Below are positions 25,349 through 34,282 of a DNA stretch of 64,000 bases, one piece after another. Each line of letters begins with the position of its first letter. Within the stretch, counting starts at the first letter, position 1. The notes beneath the pieces are model-generated. The model worked only from the letters and a program-made list of their open reading frames with translations. It had not been told where the DNA came from and did not search any database. The stretch is from Chloroflexota bacterium. Its GTDB lineage: Bacteria > Chloroflexota > Anaerolineae > Aggregatilineales > Phototrophicaceae. The translations under genes were made by a program, and so were the position numbers. The DNA is taken from positions 18,966-82,965 of the forward strand of contig JAPPEU010000039.1 in NCBI GenBank assembly GCA_028875245.1, written 5' to 3'.

Positions 25349-27487
25349 ATGTCCAATTTCAATGTTGATGGGCTGAAACGGTTAGGAAAGCCCGTTATTC
25401 TAGCGATCGCGATTCTGGTTTTGGCTGTATCCCCAGCCTTGTCGCAAGACGCGAACAGCTTATTGACGTCGGGCTCGACGCTTGCCGGGGTGCTTGGCCC
25501 GGCCAGCACTGCCACGACTTACGTATTTGACGCGGGCGCGAATACGACGGCCAGCGTCTCGCTGGACAACGTCGTTGGCGGGTCGCTCGCTTTGCTGCTT
25601 AGCGACATCAACGGCAACACGATAGCGCAGGCGGCGGATACCACGGGCGCCGGTTCAGTCGCGGTGAGCGATGTATTGTTGAGCACTGGCGGCCGTTACA
25701 GCGTTTTTGTTTATTTCGCGCCAGGCAGCGACGCGCCGGACACAACCTTCGCCCTGAACTTCAGCCTGGGCGCGGCCGCCACAGGCGATGCCGCCGGTCA
25801 AGACGCGGTTCAGACGGCTGCGCCGGAACTAATCTTGCTGGGCGCGGGCATCGAGGTGCGGCTGAATTGGAATGGCGCGGCGGATTTGAACCTGGAAGTG
25901 CGGGACCCGACCGGGCAGGCTTTGCACTGGAACTCGCGCACGACGGATAATGGCGGCGTCTTTGGTTTCGACGCCAACGGGCTTTGCCAGGTGCTCAGCG
26001 GCGCGCCCGAAGAAAGCGCTATCTGGCAGCCCGGCTTCCTCTCGGCCGGCAGTTATGAAGTTATCGTCTATTACGAGCAAGCCTGCGATGCCTTGACGGG
26101 GACGGTGCCCTTCCAGCTTGAAGCGACCGTCGATGGCAGGTCGGCCGGGCGTCTGGAAGCATTGCTGTCGCCGAGCGTCGCCGGGCAGACGAGTGTGTAT
26201 GTGACACGTTTTGAAATAGGGGCGGATGGCAGCGCGGCGCTCAGCCAGGGCGGCGCCTACCCCGCTTCAAGCCTGACGCTGTTGCCGGGCGGCTTCGATT
26301 TGGCGGCGGCCTCGCCATCCGCGATCGTGCGTGATGTCCCGGTCCTGGGTGAAATCAGCAATGAGCGGCCATACCTGACCTACACTTTCGTCGGCGCAGC
26401 CGATGAGTTGATTTCGGTGGATATGCAGGCGATCGGGCCCAACCTGGACAGCTTGCTGCAGATACTCGATCCTTCCGGCCAGGTGGTGAATGTCAACGAT
26501 GACGCCTTCGCTGGCACGACTGATTCGCAGATCAGCAATGCGCGCCTGCTGAGCAGCGGCACGTATACGATCATCGCGACCCGCTATGCCAAAGAGTTCG
26601 GCGGCACGGAGGGCCAGTTCCAAATCACGCTGACGGGCCCCAGCAGTGATGTCACGGCGCAATTGACCAGTTTGGATTTGCCGCAGGGCGATATTGAAGT
26701 CAGCCTGTATTGGAGCACGAGCGCCGACTTGCAGCTGCTGGTGCGCGACCCCGCCGGCGAATCGGTGTTCGATGATATTCCGCGGGTGGCGAGCGGCGGC
26801 ATCCTCCAGGAAGCGGGCAATGTCAATTGCATACCGGCGGCGACGGGTTCGCCCGTGTCTTATATTTATTGGCCGGCGGGCACGATGCGCCCCGGCACTT
26901 ACGAAGTTGAAGTCTGGTATCAGAATGCCTGCAGCGAGTTGCCGCCTGCGGTCGATTTTACGCTGCTCATCGAGGTCAACGGCCAGGTGGTCGCGGATGC
27001 CCGCCAATTCCCGTTGCTCGGGCAGCGTTATGTAAGCAATTTCACGGTGCAGCCCACGGGCGAGGCGAGCGCGGGCGAGGCTGGCTTCATTGATGGCGGC
27101 AGCAGCACGCTGGCTTATCAAGCCGAGGCTTTCGACGCGCCGACGATTGAAAGCGGCGGGAGGGTCACCGGTATCATCAGCGCCGAGAACGATTTTGATG
27201 TGTATCGATTTGATGGCGTTGCCGGGGAGACGGTGACGATCAGCATGGCGGCCGCGACGCAAACGCTGGATACGAACCTCTATTTGATTAGCCCGGGCGA
27301 TCGGCAGATTGCGGCGAACGATGACGCCGCCCCGGATTCGCTGGGCGCGGCCGGGCGCACAACGGATTCGCTGATCAGCGATTTTACATTGACGGAAAAC
27401 GGACCGTACACAATCATCGCGACGCGATACGCCAACCAGTATGGCGGGACGATTGGCGTCTATTCCCTGACCTTGAGCAAAAATTGA
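25349..27487 (+). CDS. Secreted protein with duplicated YfaP-like and PPC-like domains
   Basis: About 712 residues from the ATG at 25349, with GGGGGA 8 bases upstream. The signal peptide is about residues 1-33. The body is built from duplicated beta-sandwich modules. One type contains VRLNWNGAADLNLEVRDPTG and recurs as VSLYWSTSADLQLLVRDPAG. The other is PPC-like, with LDSLLQILDPSGQVVNVNDD and TYTIIATRYAKEFGG, recurring as LDTNLYLISPG and YTIIATRYANQYGG. PPC domains usually accompany secreted peptidases, but no protease domain is visible. It is probably a surface or secreted structural or binding protein; exact function unknown. Confidence 0.78.
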   Translation: MSNFNVDGLKRLGKPVILAIAILVLAVSPALSQDANSLLTSGSTLAGVLGPASTATTYVFDAGANTTASVSLDNVVGGSLALLLSDINGNTIAQAADTTGAGSVAVSDVLLSTGGRYSVFVYFAPGSDAPDTTFALNFSLGAAATGDAAGQDAVQTAAPELILLGAGIEVRLNWNGAADLNLEVRDPTGQALHWNSRTTDNGGVFGFDANGLCQVLSGAPEESAIWQPGFLSAGSYEVIVYYEQACDALTGTVPFQLEATVDGRSAGRLEALLSPSVAGQTSVYVTRFEIGADGSAALSQGGAYPASSLTLLPGGFDLAAASPSAIVRDVPVLGEISNERPYLTYTFVGAADELISVDMQAIGPNLDSLLQILDPSGQVVNVNDDAFAGTTDSQISNARLLSSGTYTIIATRYAKEFGGTEGQFQITLTGPSSDVTAQLTSLDLPQGDIEVSLYWSTSADLQLLVRDPAGESVFDDIPRVASGGILQEAGNVNCIPAATGSPVSYIYWPAGTMRPGTYEVEVWYQNACSELPPAVDFTLLIEVNGQVVADARQFPLLGQRYVSNFTVQPTGEASAGEAGFIDGGSSTLAYQAEAFDAPTIESGGRVTGIISAENDFDVYRFDGVAGETVTISMAAATQTLDTNLYLISPGDRQIAANDDAAPDSLGAAGRTTDSLISDFTLTENGPYTIIATRYANQYGGTIGVYSLTLSKN

Positions 27488-27586
27488 GCGTAGGCAAGAC
27501 GCTTGTCAACGGTACTGTACAAAGCCGGCCGTCTTTGATATGATGCGCCACGATTATCGCCCTGGTCTTTGCGAAAGAGAAAGCGA

Positions 27587-28279
27587 ATGAGACGCAGCCT
27601 GCCAATTGCGCTAGTTCTGTTTGCAGCCTTGGCGCTCGCCGCTTGCGCCCAGAATATCAATTTGCTTGACGAAACCAAGCTGCAGGATACCAGCCTGCTG
27701 ACTGGCGAGCCCTGCGAGGCGCCCTGCTGGAATGGCATCACGCCGGGGGAAACCAGTTATCGCGATGCCAAGCTGATACTCGAGAGTGATGGACGTTTCA
27801 AGATCACAGAAGAATCGGAGGCGGAGGACGATGAACCGGGACGCACGTTCACCTTCGCCGAGGGCGAGAACAATCCATGCTGCCAGGTGATCAGCATGGA
27901 TGGGGAAACAATTGGCTCATTCATGCTGCAGTTGGCGCCGTCGATGAGTTTTGGTCCGCTGTTTGACAAATATGGCGAGCCGGATTATGTCACCGGGCAG
28001 ATGGTCAGCGAAGAGCAGGGTTATGTCGTCCTGGTCTACACGGATGTGCCGCTGGTCCTTTATTCTTATGTCGAGGGCGGCAGCCAGGGAGCGGTATCCG
28101 TCGGCAACAAGATTATCGGCGCGCTCTATTTATCTGAGAGCGGCATCGAACAGGCGCTGACCTGCACGCAGATGAATACCTGGAAGGGATTCCAATCGAT
28201 CTCGACGTACACGGATACGGAAGAATTCGATTTTGTTGGCAGCGGCGTCGGCGATGAGACAATCTGTCCGACGAATTAG
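27587..28279 (+). CDS. Putative lipoprotein with PCWxGITPG motif
   Basis: About 230 residues. A lipoprotein signal peptide ends in the lipobox LAAC with Cys20 as the lipidation site. Soon after comes EAPCWNGITPGETS, a motif I associate with a family of short Chloroflexota lipoproteins of unknown function. Four further Cys (NNPCCQ, ALTCTQ, ETICPTN) may form disulfides after export. A TTG at 27569 would give a slightly longer n-region. It lies between the secreted repeat protein and the S1 protein genes, all on the plus strand. Confidence 0.75.
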   Translation: MRRSLPIALVLFAALALAACAQNINLLDETKLQDTSLLTGEPCEAPCWNGITPGETSYRDAKLILESDGRFKITEESEAEDDEPGRTFTFAEGENNPCCQVISMDGETIGSFMLQLAPSMSFGPLFDKYGEPDYVTGQMVSEEQGYVVLVYTDVPLVLYSYVEGGSQGAVSVGNKIIGALYLSESGIEQALTCTQMNTWKGFQSISTYTDTEEFDFVGSGVGDETICPTN

Positions 28280-28326
28280 GCAGAGCGCGGAAGCAGCGCG
28301 TTTTCATTTGAAGGAGCAGGGGCAAG

Positions 28327-29013
28327 ATGGCAGTAGAAGCGCAGGCGCTCACAGTCGGGGCGGAAGTTAAAGGAATCGTTAGGCACATCGGCGTTTATGG
28401 CGCCCTGGTTGATATCGGCACAGGGCAGGATGCGCTGCTTCATGTATCTCAGCTTGCTCAACAGGAATCGAGCCGCTTGGAAGAATTCGCGCAGCCGGGC
28501 AGCGAGATTCTCGCCTACGTCTACAAGACGCGTCAGGATGGTTATGTCGCCCTGTCGCTGGAGCGGCCGCCGCTGGTTGCTTGGGGGACGATCCGGCAAG
28601 GCAAGGTCTATACCGGTCAGGTCATCCGCGTGGAAGACTTCGGCGTTTTTGTGGATTTCGGCGCGGAGCGACCCGGCATGGTGCATGTCTCTGAAATGTC
28701 TGACAATTACGTGCGGACGCCGAGCGATGTCGCGGAAGTCGGCCAGCAGGTGGAAGTCCGTGTCATCAAGAAGAACGGCCGCTCGCGTCAGATTGATCTC
28801 ACGATGAAATTGGCGCCGGAAGAGGTCGTCGTCAGCGCGGACGAGGAAGACGAGGAGGCCGTTCCCACGTCGATGGCGCAGGCTTTCCGCCGGGCGATGC
28901 AGGGCGCCGCAGACGAGGATGCCGCAAGCGCGCCGCAAGATATCGCGCAATCGAATCATCGGCAGAAGCAGGAAGAAATCCTGGCGCGGACGCTGCGCAA
29001 CGCTGGGGCTTGA
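28327..29013 (+). CDS. S1 RNA-binding domain protein (two S1 repeats)
   Basis: 228 residues with two OB-fold S1 domains: residues about 10-75 (GAEVKGIVRHIGVYGALVDI) and about 95-160 (GQVIRVEDFGVFVDFG, PGMVHVSEM). A Glu-rich stretch and a basic, Gln-rich tail follow. S1 repeats bind single-stranded RNA, as in ribosomal protein S1, but the protein is too short to be S1 itself, so a role in RNA metabolism or translation is likely. AAGGAG lies 10 bases before the ATG. Confidence 0.82.
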   Translation: MAVEAQALTVGAEVKGIVRHIGVYGALVDIGTGQDALLHVSQLAQQESSRLEEFAQPGSEILAYVYKTRQDGYVALSLERPPLVAWGTIRQGKVYTGQVIRVEDFGVFVDFGAERPGMVHVSEMSDNYVRTPSDVAEVGQQVEVRVIKKNGRSRQIDLTMKLAPEEVVVSADEEDEEAVPTSMAQAFRRAMQGAADEDAASAPQDIAQSNHRQKQEEILARTLRNAGA

Positions 29014-29182
29014 AGCGCTGAACGATACCGATTATCAGCATGAATTGTCCTCAGGCAATTTAAGCGATTCGTCAACTATATCTAGCAGACGAATTCACTC
29101 GTGATATCCAGTCGCCTTGACAGATTTGATGTACGGGCCGACAATTGTGGTGCGTGAGTTCGACAACGATGGGGGTTAATTC
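29014..29182. other. Intergenic region without recognised features
   Basis: About 170 bases of lower-GC sequence with no convincing ORF, RNA or repeat. Confidence 0.4.
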
Positions 29183-29371
29183 ATGGCAGATTCGACACTC
29201 GACCGCCGACTGACGCAGATGGAAACTCGATCAGAGGAATTTGTCAAGAAAAGCGACATATCGGCGACATTGTCTCGCATTGAGACTGCGCTTGACTATC
29301 ACAAGTGGATTCTCGGACTGCTTGTGCTTGGTCAGATCTTCACGCTGGGACGCCTGTTCGAGATCTTCTAA
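29183..29371 (+). CDS. Small hypothetical protein with coiled coil and C-terminal membrane helix
   Basis: 62 residues. The first 40 are charged and heptad-like (LDRRLTQMETRSEEF, ISATLSRIETALDYHK). The C-terminus is one hydrophobic helix (WILGLLVLGQIFTLGRLFEIF). The layout resembles small membrane-tethered coiled-coil proteins, including phage XhlA-like ones, but there is no phage context. The gene stands alone; no function is proposed. Confidence 0.5.
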   Translation: MADSTLDRRLTQMETRSEEFVKKSDISATLSRIETALDYHKWILGLLVLGQIFTLGRLFEIF

Positions 29372-29405
29372 GGGTCTAGTGAAATCAGCAGAGAGCCCTT
29401 GACCC

Positions 29406-29888
29406 TCAAGACGCGCCGAAAGTCTCGCGGTAGACGCGATAGCAGACCAAGGCGAAGAGAATGGTGAAGTTCGTCTCGTGCGTCAGGCACCAGGGACAGA
29501 GCGCTTCCAGCAGCGCCACCTGCACATAAACCAGCCACATGGAAAACAGCCAGGCGAACAAGCCGATGCCGAAGACGATCAAGCGGCCGTATTGCCGCAT
29601 GAACTCGTTCCGGGTCTCCAGCCATAGCGCCAGGCCGATGAAAACATAGACGGCGAAACCGAGCCAGGCGATTGGCAGGCCGGCCAACTCCGAGTATTGG
29701 CTGTTGAGCACGACGTTGCAATTGAAGGGACCTGTCGTCAGGCAAGCGGCCGGCGCATTGGCGACTTTGAGATAACTCAGGTAGCCGGCGACTATCAGCC
29801 CGATAAGGACAAACAGCATTTGAGCGCGGCGCACAAGCGTCTTGCGACTGTCTTGCGGCCTGGATTCTCCTTCAGAATTCAATGTCAT
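29406..29888 (-). CDS. Vitamin K epoxide reductase (VKOR) family protein
   Basis: A 160-residue integral membrane oxidoreductase with about four helices. It has the active-site pair C131-x-x-C134 in CPWCLTHE, the loop cysteines C49 and C57, and the Ser66 region with SELAGLPIAWLG. Bacterial VKOR uses quinone to reoxidise a DsbA-like thiol oxidase, so it drives disulfide formation in exported proteins. No fused thioredoxin domain is present and no DsbA gene is adjacent. Many exported proteins in this window carry paired Cys and are possible clients. Confidence 0.9.
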   Translation of the reverse strand: MTLNSEGESRPQDSRKTLVRRAQMLFVLIGLIVAGYLSYLKVANAPAACLTTGPFNCNVVLNSQYSELAGLPIAWLGFAVYVFIGLALWLETRNEFMRQYGRLIVFGIGLFAWLFSMWLVYVQVALLEALCPWCLTHETNFTILFALVCYRVYRETFGAS

Positions 29889-29891
29889 TGA

Positions 29892-29919
29892 CTCTCTCTG
29901 CGCTCTCTGCGTTCTCTGT
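29892..29919. repeat. Degenerate CTCTCTGCGTT repeat
   Basis: An imperfect tandem of CTCTCTGCG-like units just upstream of the VKOR start. Read on the minus strand it gives ACAGAGAACGCAGAGAG, similar in style to the CGAGGACACCGAGAAA repeat near the right end of the window. Confidence 0.45.
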
Positions 29920-29949
29920 AGTTAGTCTTATTGCGCGCCTTCAATGCGG

Positions 29950-31200
29950 TTACTGGCTTATGGGACGCAGCGGGATGACTTCCAGCTCCGCCCCGGCTGG
30001 CACGAAGGTCCTATCCTCCGGCACGATTGCCAAGCCATCAGCCAGGACCATCGACATGAGGGCGCCGGAGCTTTGGATACCGGTGGAGCGGGCGATGAGG
30101 CGCTCGCCATCGCGCTTGAGGGTCACGCGGGCGTAGGTGCGGCGGCCGTCCGAGCGAATGTCATCAGCGATGGTCGCCATGATGCTGCGGCGCTGAGCTT
30201 CGCGGCCGGCGATTTTGGCGAGGGCGGGGCGGACGAGCACTTCGAACGTGACCATGGTCGAGACCGGGTTGCCCGGCAAACCAAAAAATGGGACGCCCTG
30301 AATCGTGCCGTAAGCGAGCGGTTTACCGGGACGCATGTTGATGCGCCAGAAGTCGATCTCGCCGAGTTCTTCCATCACCAGGCGCACCAGATCGGCGGCG
30401 CCAACTGAAACGCCGGCGGTGCTAATGAGCAGGTCGGGGTTGATCTCGAGCGCGCGGCGATAGAGGGCGCGGACGGAATCGAGCCTGTCTTTGGCGATGG
30501 GCAGGCGAATGGGCACGCCGCCCGCCCCGCGGATGAGACCGGCCAGGGTATAGCCGTTGGTGTCGCGGATTTTGCCCGGGGTCAGCTCGTCGTAGATGTC
30601 AACCAATTCATCGCCGCTGCTGAGGATGGCGACCTTGGGCTGGCGGATGACGGCGACGCGAGGATGGCCGATGCCGGCGATCATGCCGATTTCGGCCGGC
30701 CCGATGACTGTGCCGGCCGTCATGATGGTTTCGCCCGCCTTGATGTTTTCGCCGGCAAGGCGGATGTTTTCGCCGCAACGAAGACGGCGGAAGAGGCGGA
30801 CTTCGCCGCGGAGCGGGCTGTCTTCGCCCTTCCCCCAGTCATCGTCGGTGTCTTCGACCGGGATGATGGCGGTCGCGCCTTGGGGGATGGGCGCGCCGGT
30901 CATGATGCGGGCGGCGCTGCTCGCTTCGAGCGCTTTGTCTGGCGCGCTGCCGGCCATGATGTCCATCGTTACCGCAAGCGTGGCGGGCTTGGACTGGCTG
31001 GCGCCGGCGCTGTCTTCGTGGCGGATGGCGTAACCGTCCATGGCCGAGTTGGCGAATGGCGGCAAGTCGATGGGAGAGATGATGTCTTCGGCGAGTACGC
31101 GATTGTAGGAATCGGGCAGGGAAACGGTTTCGGCTTCCAGCGTTTTTATGTCGGCGAGGATGTTTTCGAGGGCGGCGTCGACGTTGAGCAGCGGGTTCAC
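29950..31200 (-). CDS. moeA: Molybdopterin molybdotransferase MoeA
   Basis: Inserts molybdenum into molybdopterin in the last step of molybdenum-cofactor synthesis. The 416-residue protein has the MoeA N-terminal domain (LPPFANSAMDGYA, residues about 46-58; ARIMTGAPIPQGA near 97-109). The central MoCF-binding part has LSSGDELVD, GKIRDTNGYTL and FFGLPGNPVS, and a C-terminal beta domain follows. GAAAGGAG precedes the start. No other cofactor genes are adjacent. A molybdenum enzyme must exist elsewhere in the genome. Confidence 0.93.
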   Translation of the reverse strand: MNPLLNVDAALENILADIKTLEAETVSLPDSYNRVLAEDIISPIDLPPFANSAMDGYAIRHEDSAGASQSKPATLAVTMDIMAGSAPDKALEASSAARIMTGAPIPQGATAIIPVEDTDDDWGKGEDSPLRGEVRLFRRLRCGENIRLAGENIKAGETIMTAGTVIGPAEIGMIAGIGHPRVAVIRQPKVAILSSGDELVDIYDELTPGKIRDTNGYTLAGLIRGAGGVPIRLPIAKDRLDSVRALYRRALEINPDLLISTAGVSVGAADLVRLVMEELGEIDFWRINMRPGKPLAYGTIQGVPFFGLPGNPVSTMVTFEVLVRPALAKIAGREAQRRSIMATIADDIRSDGRRTYARVTLKRDGERLIARSTGIQSSGALMSMVLADGLAIVPEDRTFVPAGAELEVIPLRPISQ

Positions 31201-31304
31201 GGCGCTCCTTTCAGGTGTCAGTTTCGAGGGCGCATTATAGCATAACCTGGGCGATTATCGACGGACGCGCGTATAATTTACTGTAGAGACTTTGCCAGCG
31301 AGAC
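31201..31304. promoter_or_regulatory. Divergent promoter region moeA / PspC protein
   Basis: On the minus strand TATAAT (31239-31234) faces moeA, with a possible TCGATA upstream. On the plus strand TATAAT (31272-31277) faces the PspC gene, without a clear -35 box. Both -10 boxes match the consensus. Confidence 0.4.
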
Positions 31305-31358
31305 ATGGCAGCCCGCAGCAAAGAACGCAAAACGTCAGCCAGGAGGAAACTGCTTCAG

Positions 31359-31604
31359 ATGAACATCAAGGTCAATAAGCGGCTGTATCGTTCGCGCAAG
31401 GACCGGCAAATGGCTGGCGTCTGCGGCGGCGTCGCCGATTATCTCGGGATTGACCCGACGCTTGTGCGCCTGGTTTGGGTGATATTTTCGATCGCAGGCG
31501 GGCCGGGCCTGCTGCTCTACATCATTATGGCGGCGGTCGTTCCGGAAGAGCCGGAATTTGTGCAGACGACGGCGGAGAAATCCAAGCGAGAAGATTTCGT
31601 TTAG
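31359..31604 (+). CDS. PspC-domain small membrane protein
   Basis: 81 residues from the ATG at 31359, with AGGAGG upstream; an ATG at 31305 would add 18 basic residues not typical of the family. The PspC domain reads RLYRSRKDRQMAGVCGGVADYLGIDPTLVRLVW and is followed by a hydrophobic hairpin. PspC proteins are inner-membrane components of envelope-stress responses and sometimes act with PspA or as toxins. No other psp genes are nearby. Confidence 0.85.
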   Translation: MNIKVNKRLYRSRKDRQMAGVCGGVADYLGIDPTLVRLVWVIFSIAGGPGLLLYIIMAAVVPEEPEFVQTTAEKSKREDFV

Positions 31605-31670
31605 TCGCCCGCTGCCGCCCAATTCGTGTTGCCGGGCGGGGGCGCCTGAGCAATTCCGAGCTTGTCAAGC

Positions 31671-31698
31671 GTGGGCGAGCCACCGGCCCGCCCCTAGG
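31671..31698 (-). repeat. Short element, CTAGGGGCGGGCC type
   Basis: Read on the minus strand it begins CCTAGGGGCGGGCC and ends GGCTCGCCCAC. It shares CTAGGGGCGGGCC with the element at 2748-2778, and lies in the gap between the PspC gene and mdh, which converge. Confidence 0.5.
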
Positions 31699-31726
31699 AC
31701 TTTTCGGTTGTTTTCACAAATTCTTC

Positions 31727-32713
31727 CTACAGCAGGTCCTGGATCGCTTCCCGCTCCGCGAGCAGCTCGGCCTCGGACTCCTTGATCTTCCCCCGCGCGT
31801 AGTCGCTGAGGTCCAGGCTTTCGACAACAGCGGCCGCGCCATGCCTCGTCGTCCTCAGCGGGAAGGAATAAATCAGGCCATCGGCCAGGCCGTAGGGGTT
31901 GCCCTCGCTGGCGATGGCGGCGCTGTACCAGTCACCCGCCGGCGTCGGCGTGATGAGACTGCGGATGGTATCCAGGGCGGCGTTGGCGGCGCTGGCGGCG
32001 GAGCTCTTGCCACGGGCTTTGATCACGGCGGCGCCACGATTTTGCACCGTGCTCATGAAATCGCCTTCCAGCCAATTCCGATCAGCGATGACGGATTCGG
32101 CCGGCTCGCCCTGAATGAGGGCATGCTCGAAGTTGGGGAACTGCGTATTGCTATGATTGCCCCAGATGGCGATCTTGCTCACTTCGCTGACCGGGACGCT
32201 GGCTTTCGCCGCCAGCTGGGCTCTGGCTCGGTTTTCGTCCAGGCGGGTCATGGCGTAAAAGCGTTCCGGCGGTATGTCGGGCGCGTTGGCTTTGGCCACC
32301 AGGCAATTTGAGTTGCAGGGGTTGGCGACAACCAGGACGCGAATATCATCGGCCGCCTGCTCGTTTAGCGCGCGCCCTTGTTCGACGAAAATAGGGCCGT
32401 TGGCGGCGATCAGGTCGCTGCGTTCCATCCCGGGGCCGCGCGGCATGCCACCGACCAGGATGGCCCAGTTCGCATCTCTGAAAGCGATGTTCGGCTGATC
32501 GGAGATGATGACCTCGCGCAGGAGCGGCTGGGCGCTGTCCTCCAATTCCATGAGCACGCCACGCAGCGCGTCCATCGCCGGCGGTATCTCGAGAATCTGC
32601 AAAGCCACCGGTTGGTCGGCGCCGAACAGCTCGCCGTTGCCGATGCGAAAGAGCAAGCTGTAGGCGATCTGCCCCGCGCCACCTGTGACCGCTACACGAA
32701 TGGGTTCTGTCAT
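31727..32713 (-). CDS. mdh: Malate dehydrogenase
   Basis: Oxidises malate to oxaloacetate with NAD(P). The 328-residue protein begins with a dinucleotide-binding [11 protein letters not shown] (residues 11-21). The substrate-binding loop is [14 protein letters not shown], then VVANPCNSN, and the catalytic His lies in WGNHSNTQF. It is of the cytosolic, long MDH type found in Chloroflexota and many bacteria. It may cooperate with the fumarase-family enzyme at 14528. The gene is monocistronic and convergent with the PspC gene. Confidence 0.93.
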   Translation of the reverse strand: MTEPIRVAVTGGAGQIAYSLLFRIGNGELFGADQPVALQILEIPPAMDALRGVLMELEDSAQPLLREVIISDQPNIAFRDANWAILVGGMPRGPGMERSDLIAANGPIFVEQGRALNEQAADDIRVLVVANPCNSNCLVAKANAPDIPPERFYAMTRLDENRARAQLAAKASVPVSEVSKIAIWGNHSNTQFPNFEHALIQGEPAESVIADRNWLEGDFMSTVQNRGAAVIKARGKSSAASAANAALDTIRSLITPTPAGDWYSAAIASEGNPYGLADGLIYSFPLRTTRHGAAAVVESLDLSDYARGKIKESEAELLAEREAIQDLL

Positions 32714-32798
32714 GCTTTGGCTTCCTTTCCGTTTTCCCGGGTCAGTTCTCCGCCGCGATTTTACTTGATATGTGAGCCATTATCAGCGGCGAGCCCGC

Positions 32799-33401
32799 TT
32801 ATTCTCCTTTCGAGAGCGTCTCGGCGAAGGCGCTTATCTCCCAGACATCCTGAAAGCGCTCCAGCGTCGTGACCGAGCAATTCGTCATTGGCTTTGCGGG
32901 CAAATGCGCGAACATCGACGCGAGCAGAATCATCATCGCCGAACTGTGCCCGACAATGGCGACCGTATCCAAACCCGCGGCGCCGACGATGTCGTGCCAG
33001 GCCGCCTCCATCCGCCGCTGCACATCCAGCCGCGATTCGCCGCCCGGCACGCGGTATGGCCGGTAGCCCGATTCCCACTTGCGATAAGCTTCAGGATAAC
33101 GCGCTTCAACCTCCGCGAATGTATAGCCCTCAAAATCGCCGAAGGCAATCTCCGCCAGGCGTTCATCCTCACGCGCGGTTTGCCCCAAGGCGGCGGCGAT
33201 AATCCGCGCCGTCTCAAGCGCGCGCGATCGCGGGCTGGCATAAATGGCGTCAAGCGGGACCGCCTTGAGGGCTTGCGCCAGCGATTGCGCCTGCTGACGG
33301 CCGCATCGGTTCAGCGGAACGGGCAGCGCCCCTTGCAGCCGCCGCTCTCGGTTGAAATCGGTCTGGCCGTGACGGATGAACAGCACTTTCTTTACGCTCA
33401 T
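32799..33401 (-). CDS. Histidine phosphatase superfamily protein (phosphoglycerate-mutase-like)
   Basis: 200 residues from the ATG at 33401. The catalytic motif RHGQT is at residues 10-14, with the second Arg in YASPRSRALETA, the Glu in LAEIAFGDFEG, and the second His in IVGHSSAM. The family includes phosphatases of sugar phosphates, alpha-ribazole phosphate and others, and mutases. The specific substrate is not evident and no cobalamin genes surround it. Confidence 0.85.
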   Translation of the reverse strand: MSVKKVLFIRHGQTDFNRERRLQGALPVPLNRCGRQQAQSLAQALKAVPLDAIYASPRSRALETARIIAAALGQTAREDERLAEIAFGDFEGYTFAEVEARYPEAYRKWESGYRPYRVPGGESRLDVQRRMEAAWHDIVGAAGLDTVAIVGHSSAMMILLASMFAHLPAKPMTNCSVTTLERFQDVWEISAFAETLSKGE

Positions 33402-33487
33402 CAATGCCTCTCAACCTTGACGGATTGCCTCGCCAAGTGCAAAATCAAACCGGTGAAAGAGTGTATCATACAGAAAGCAAGCGCAAA

Positions 33488-33769
33488 GTGACAGACGAAC
33501 AGCGGGGTGGAGCGGTGCAGCCGAGCAAATTGACGCGCTACAGTCTGGCAATGGTGGGCGGCGCCGGGATGACTTTGATGATCCTGGGCGCCAGCGTCGG
33601 CGTTATCTACGGCGCCACGCTGGATGCGCAATCGACGCACTCCCTTGGCTTGATGCTCCTCGTTGGCTTGTTGCTGCTGGCGCTCGCCATCGGCTTCTGG
33701 CTGGGCTGGGTACGCCCTTTTGAACGCTTCGACGATATTAACGTCCCGGCGGAACCTGAGCAGCACTAA
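33488..33769 (+). CDS. Small membrane protein of unknown function
   Basis: About 93 residues from a GTG at 33488; a GTG at 33515 is an alternative. Two hydrophobic helices (MVGGAGMTLMILGASVGVIYG and GLMLLVGLLLLALAIGFWLG) are joined by a short loop, and the tail is acidic. It is divergent from the histidine phosphatase gene and reads towards era. Function unknown; the start is uncertain. Confidence 0.5.
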   Translation: MTDEQRGGAVQPSKLTRYSLAMVGGAGMTLMILGASVGVIYGATLDAQSTHSLGLMLLVGLLLLALAIGFWLGWVRPFERFDDINVPAEPEQH

Positions 33770-33778
33770 GCCCCGGAA

Positions 33779-34282
33779 ATGAAACGAAAAACCTTGGTAC
33801 AGCCTCAGCCTATTTCCGAGCAGGTTGTCGGCGTGGTGACCGAGATCGGCGATCAGACGCTGCTTTCCAGCGCTGAATTGGCGGAGGGAAGGGCGATAGC
33901 GCGCGGCGACCTTACGCTGCGCTATGGCATTACCTATTTGGGCAAGCCACAGTTTAGCATCGTGCCGCATCTGGTCGTGGCCGATTATGGCGAATTGCTC
34001 AATGGCGAGGCGGCTTGGGCCTTTTTGATGACGAAGGCGCATCTGTATCCGCGCGCCGATGTCTGTGGTTTCCGCAATGATGGCATTGAAGATATGCCTG
34101 CGCTGAAGCAATTGGATTTCGAACATCCTTATGCCGTATTTGTTTACCGCCAGGTTCAGGATGATTTGCCGCTGGCCAGGCTTGCAGCGCTGATTGACGA
34201 TGGTTTCGGGGCCGTGCCAGAGCGATTGCGGCGGCATCTCCCTCAATTTGACAACTTGCATGCCTGGCGGCGGAATGAGTGA
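33779..34282 (+). CDS. Hypothetical protein encoded upstream of and overlapping era
   Basis: A 167-residue soluble protein without a recognised domain. It contains mixed alpha/beta segments (QVVGVVTEIGDQTLLSSAEL, FSIVPHLVVADYGEL) and a basic C-terminus. It starts nine bases after the preceding small membrane protein and overlaps era by 8 bases (ATGAGTGA), so it is probably translated with era. Function unknown. Confidence 0.6.
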   Translation: MKRKTLVQPQPISEQVVGVVTEIGDQTLLSSAELAEGRAIARGDLTLRYGITYLGKPQFSIVPHLVVADYGELLNGEAAWAFLMTKAHLYPRADVCGFRNDGIEDMPALKQLDFEHPYAVFVYRQVQDDLPLARLAALIDDGFGAVPERLRRHLPQFDNLHAWRRNE

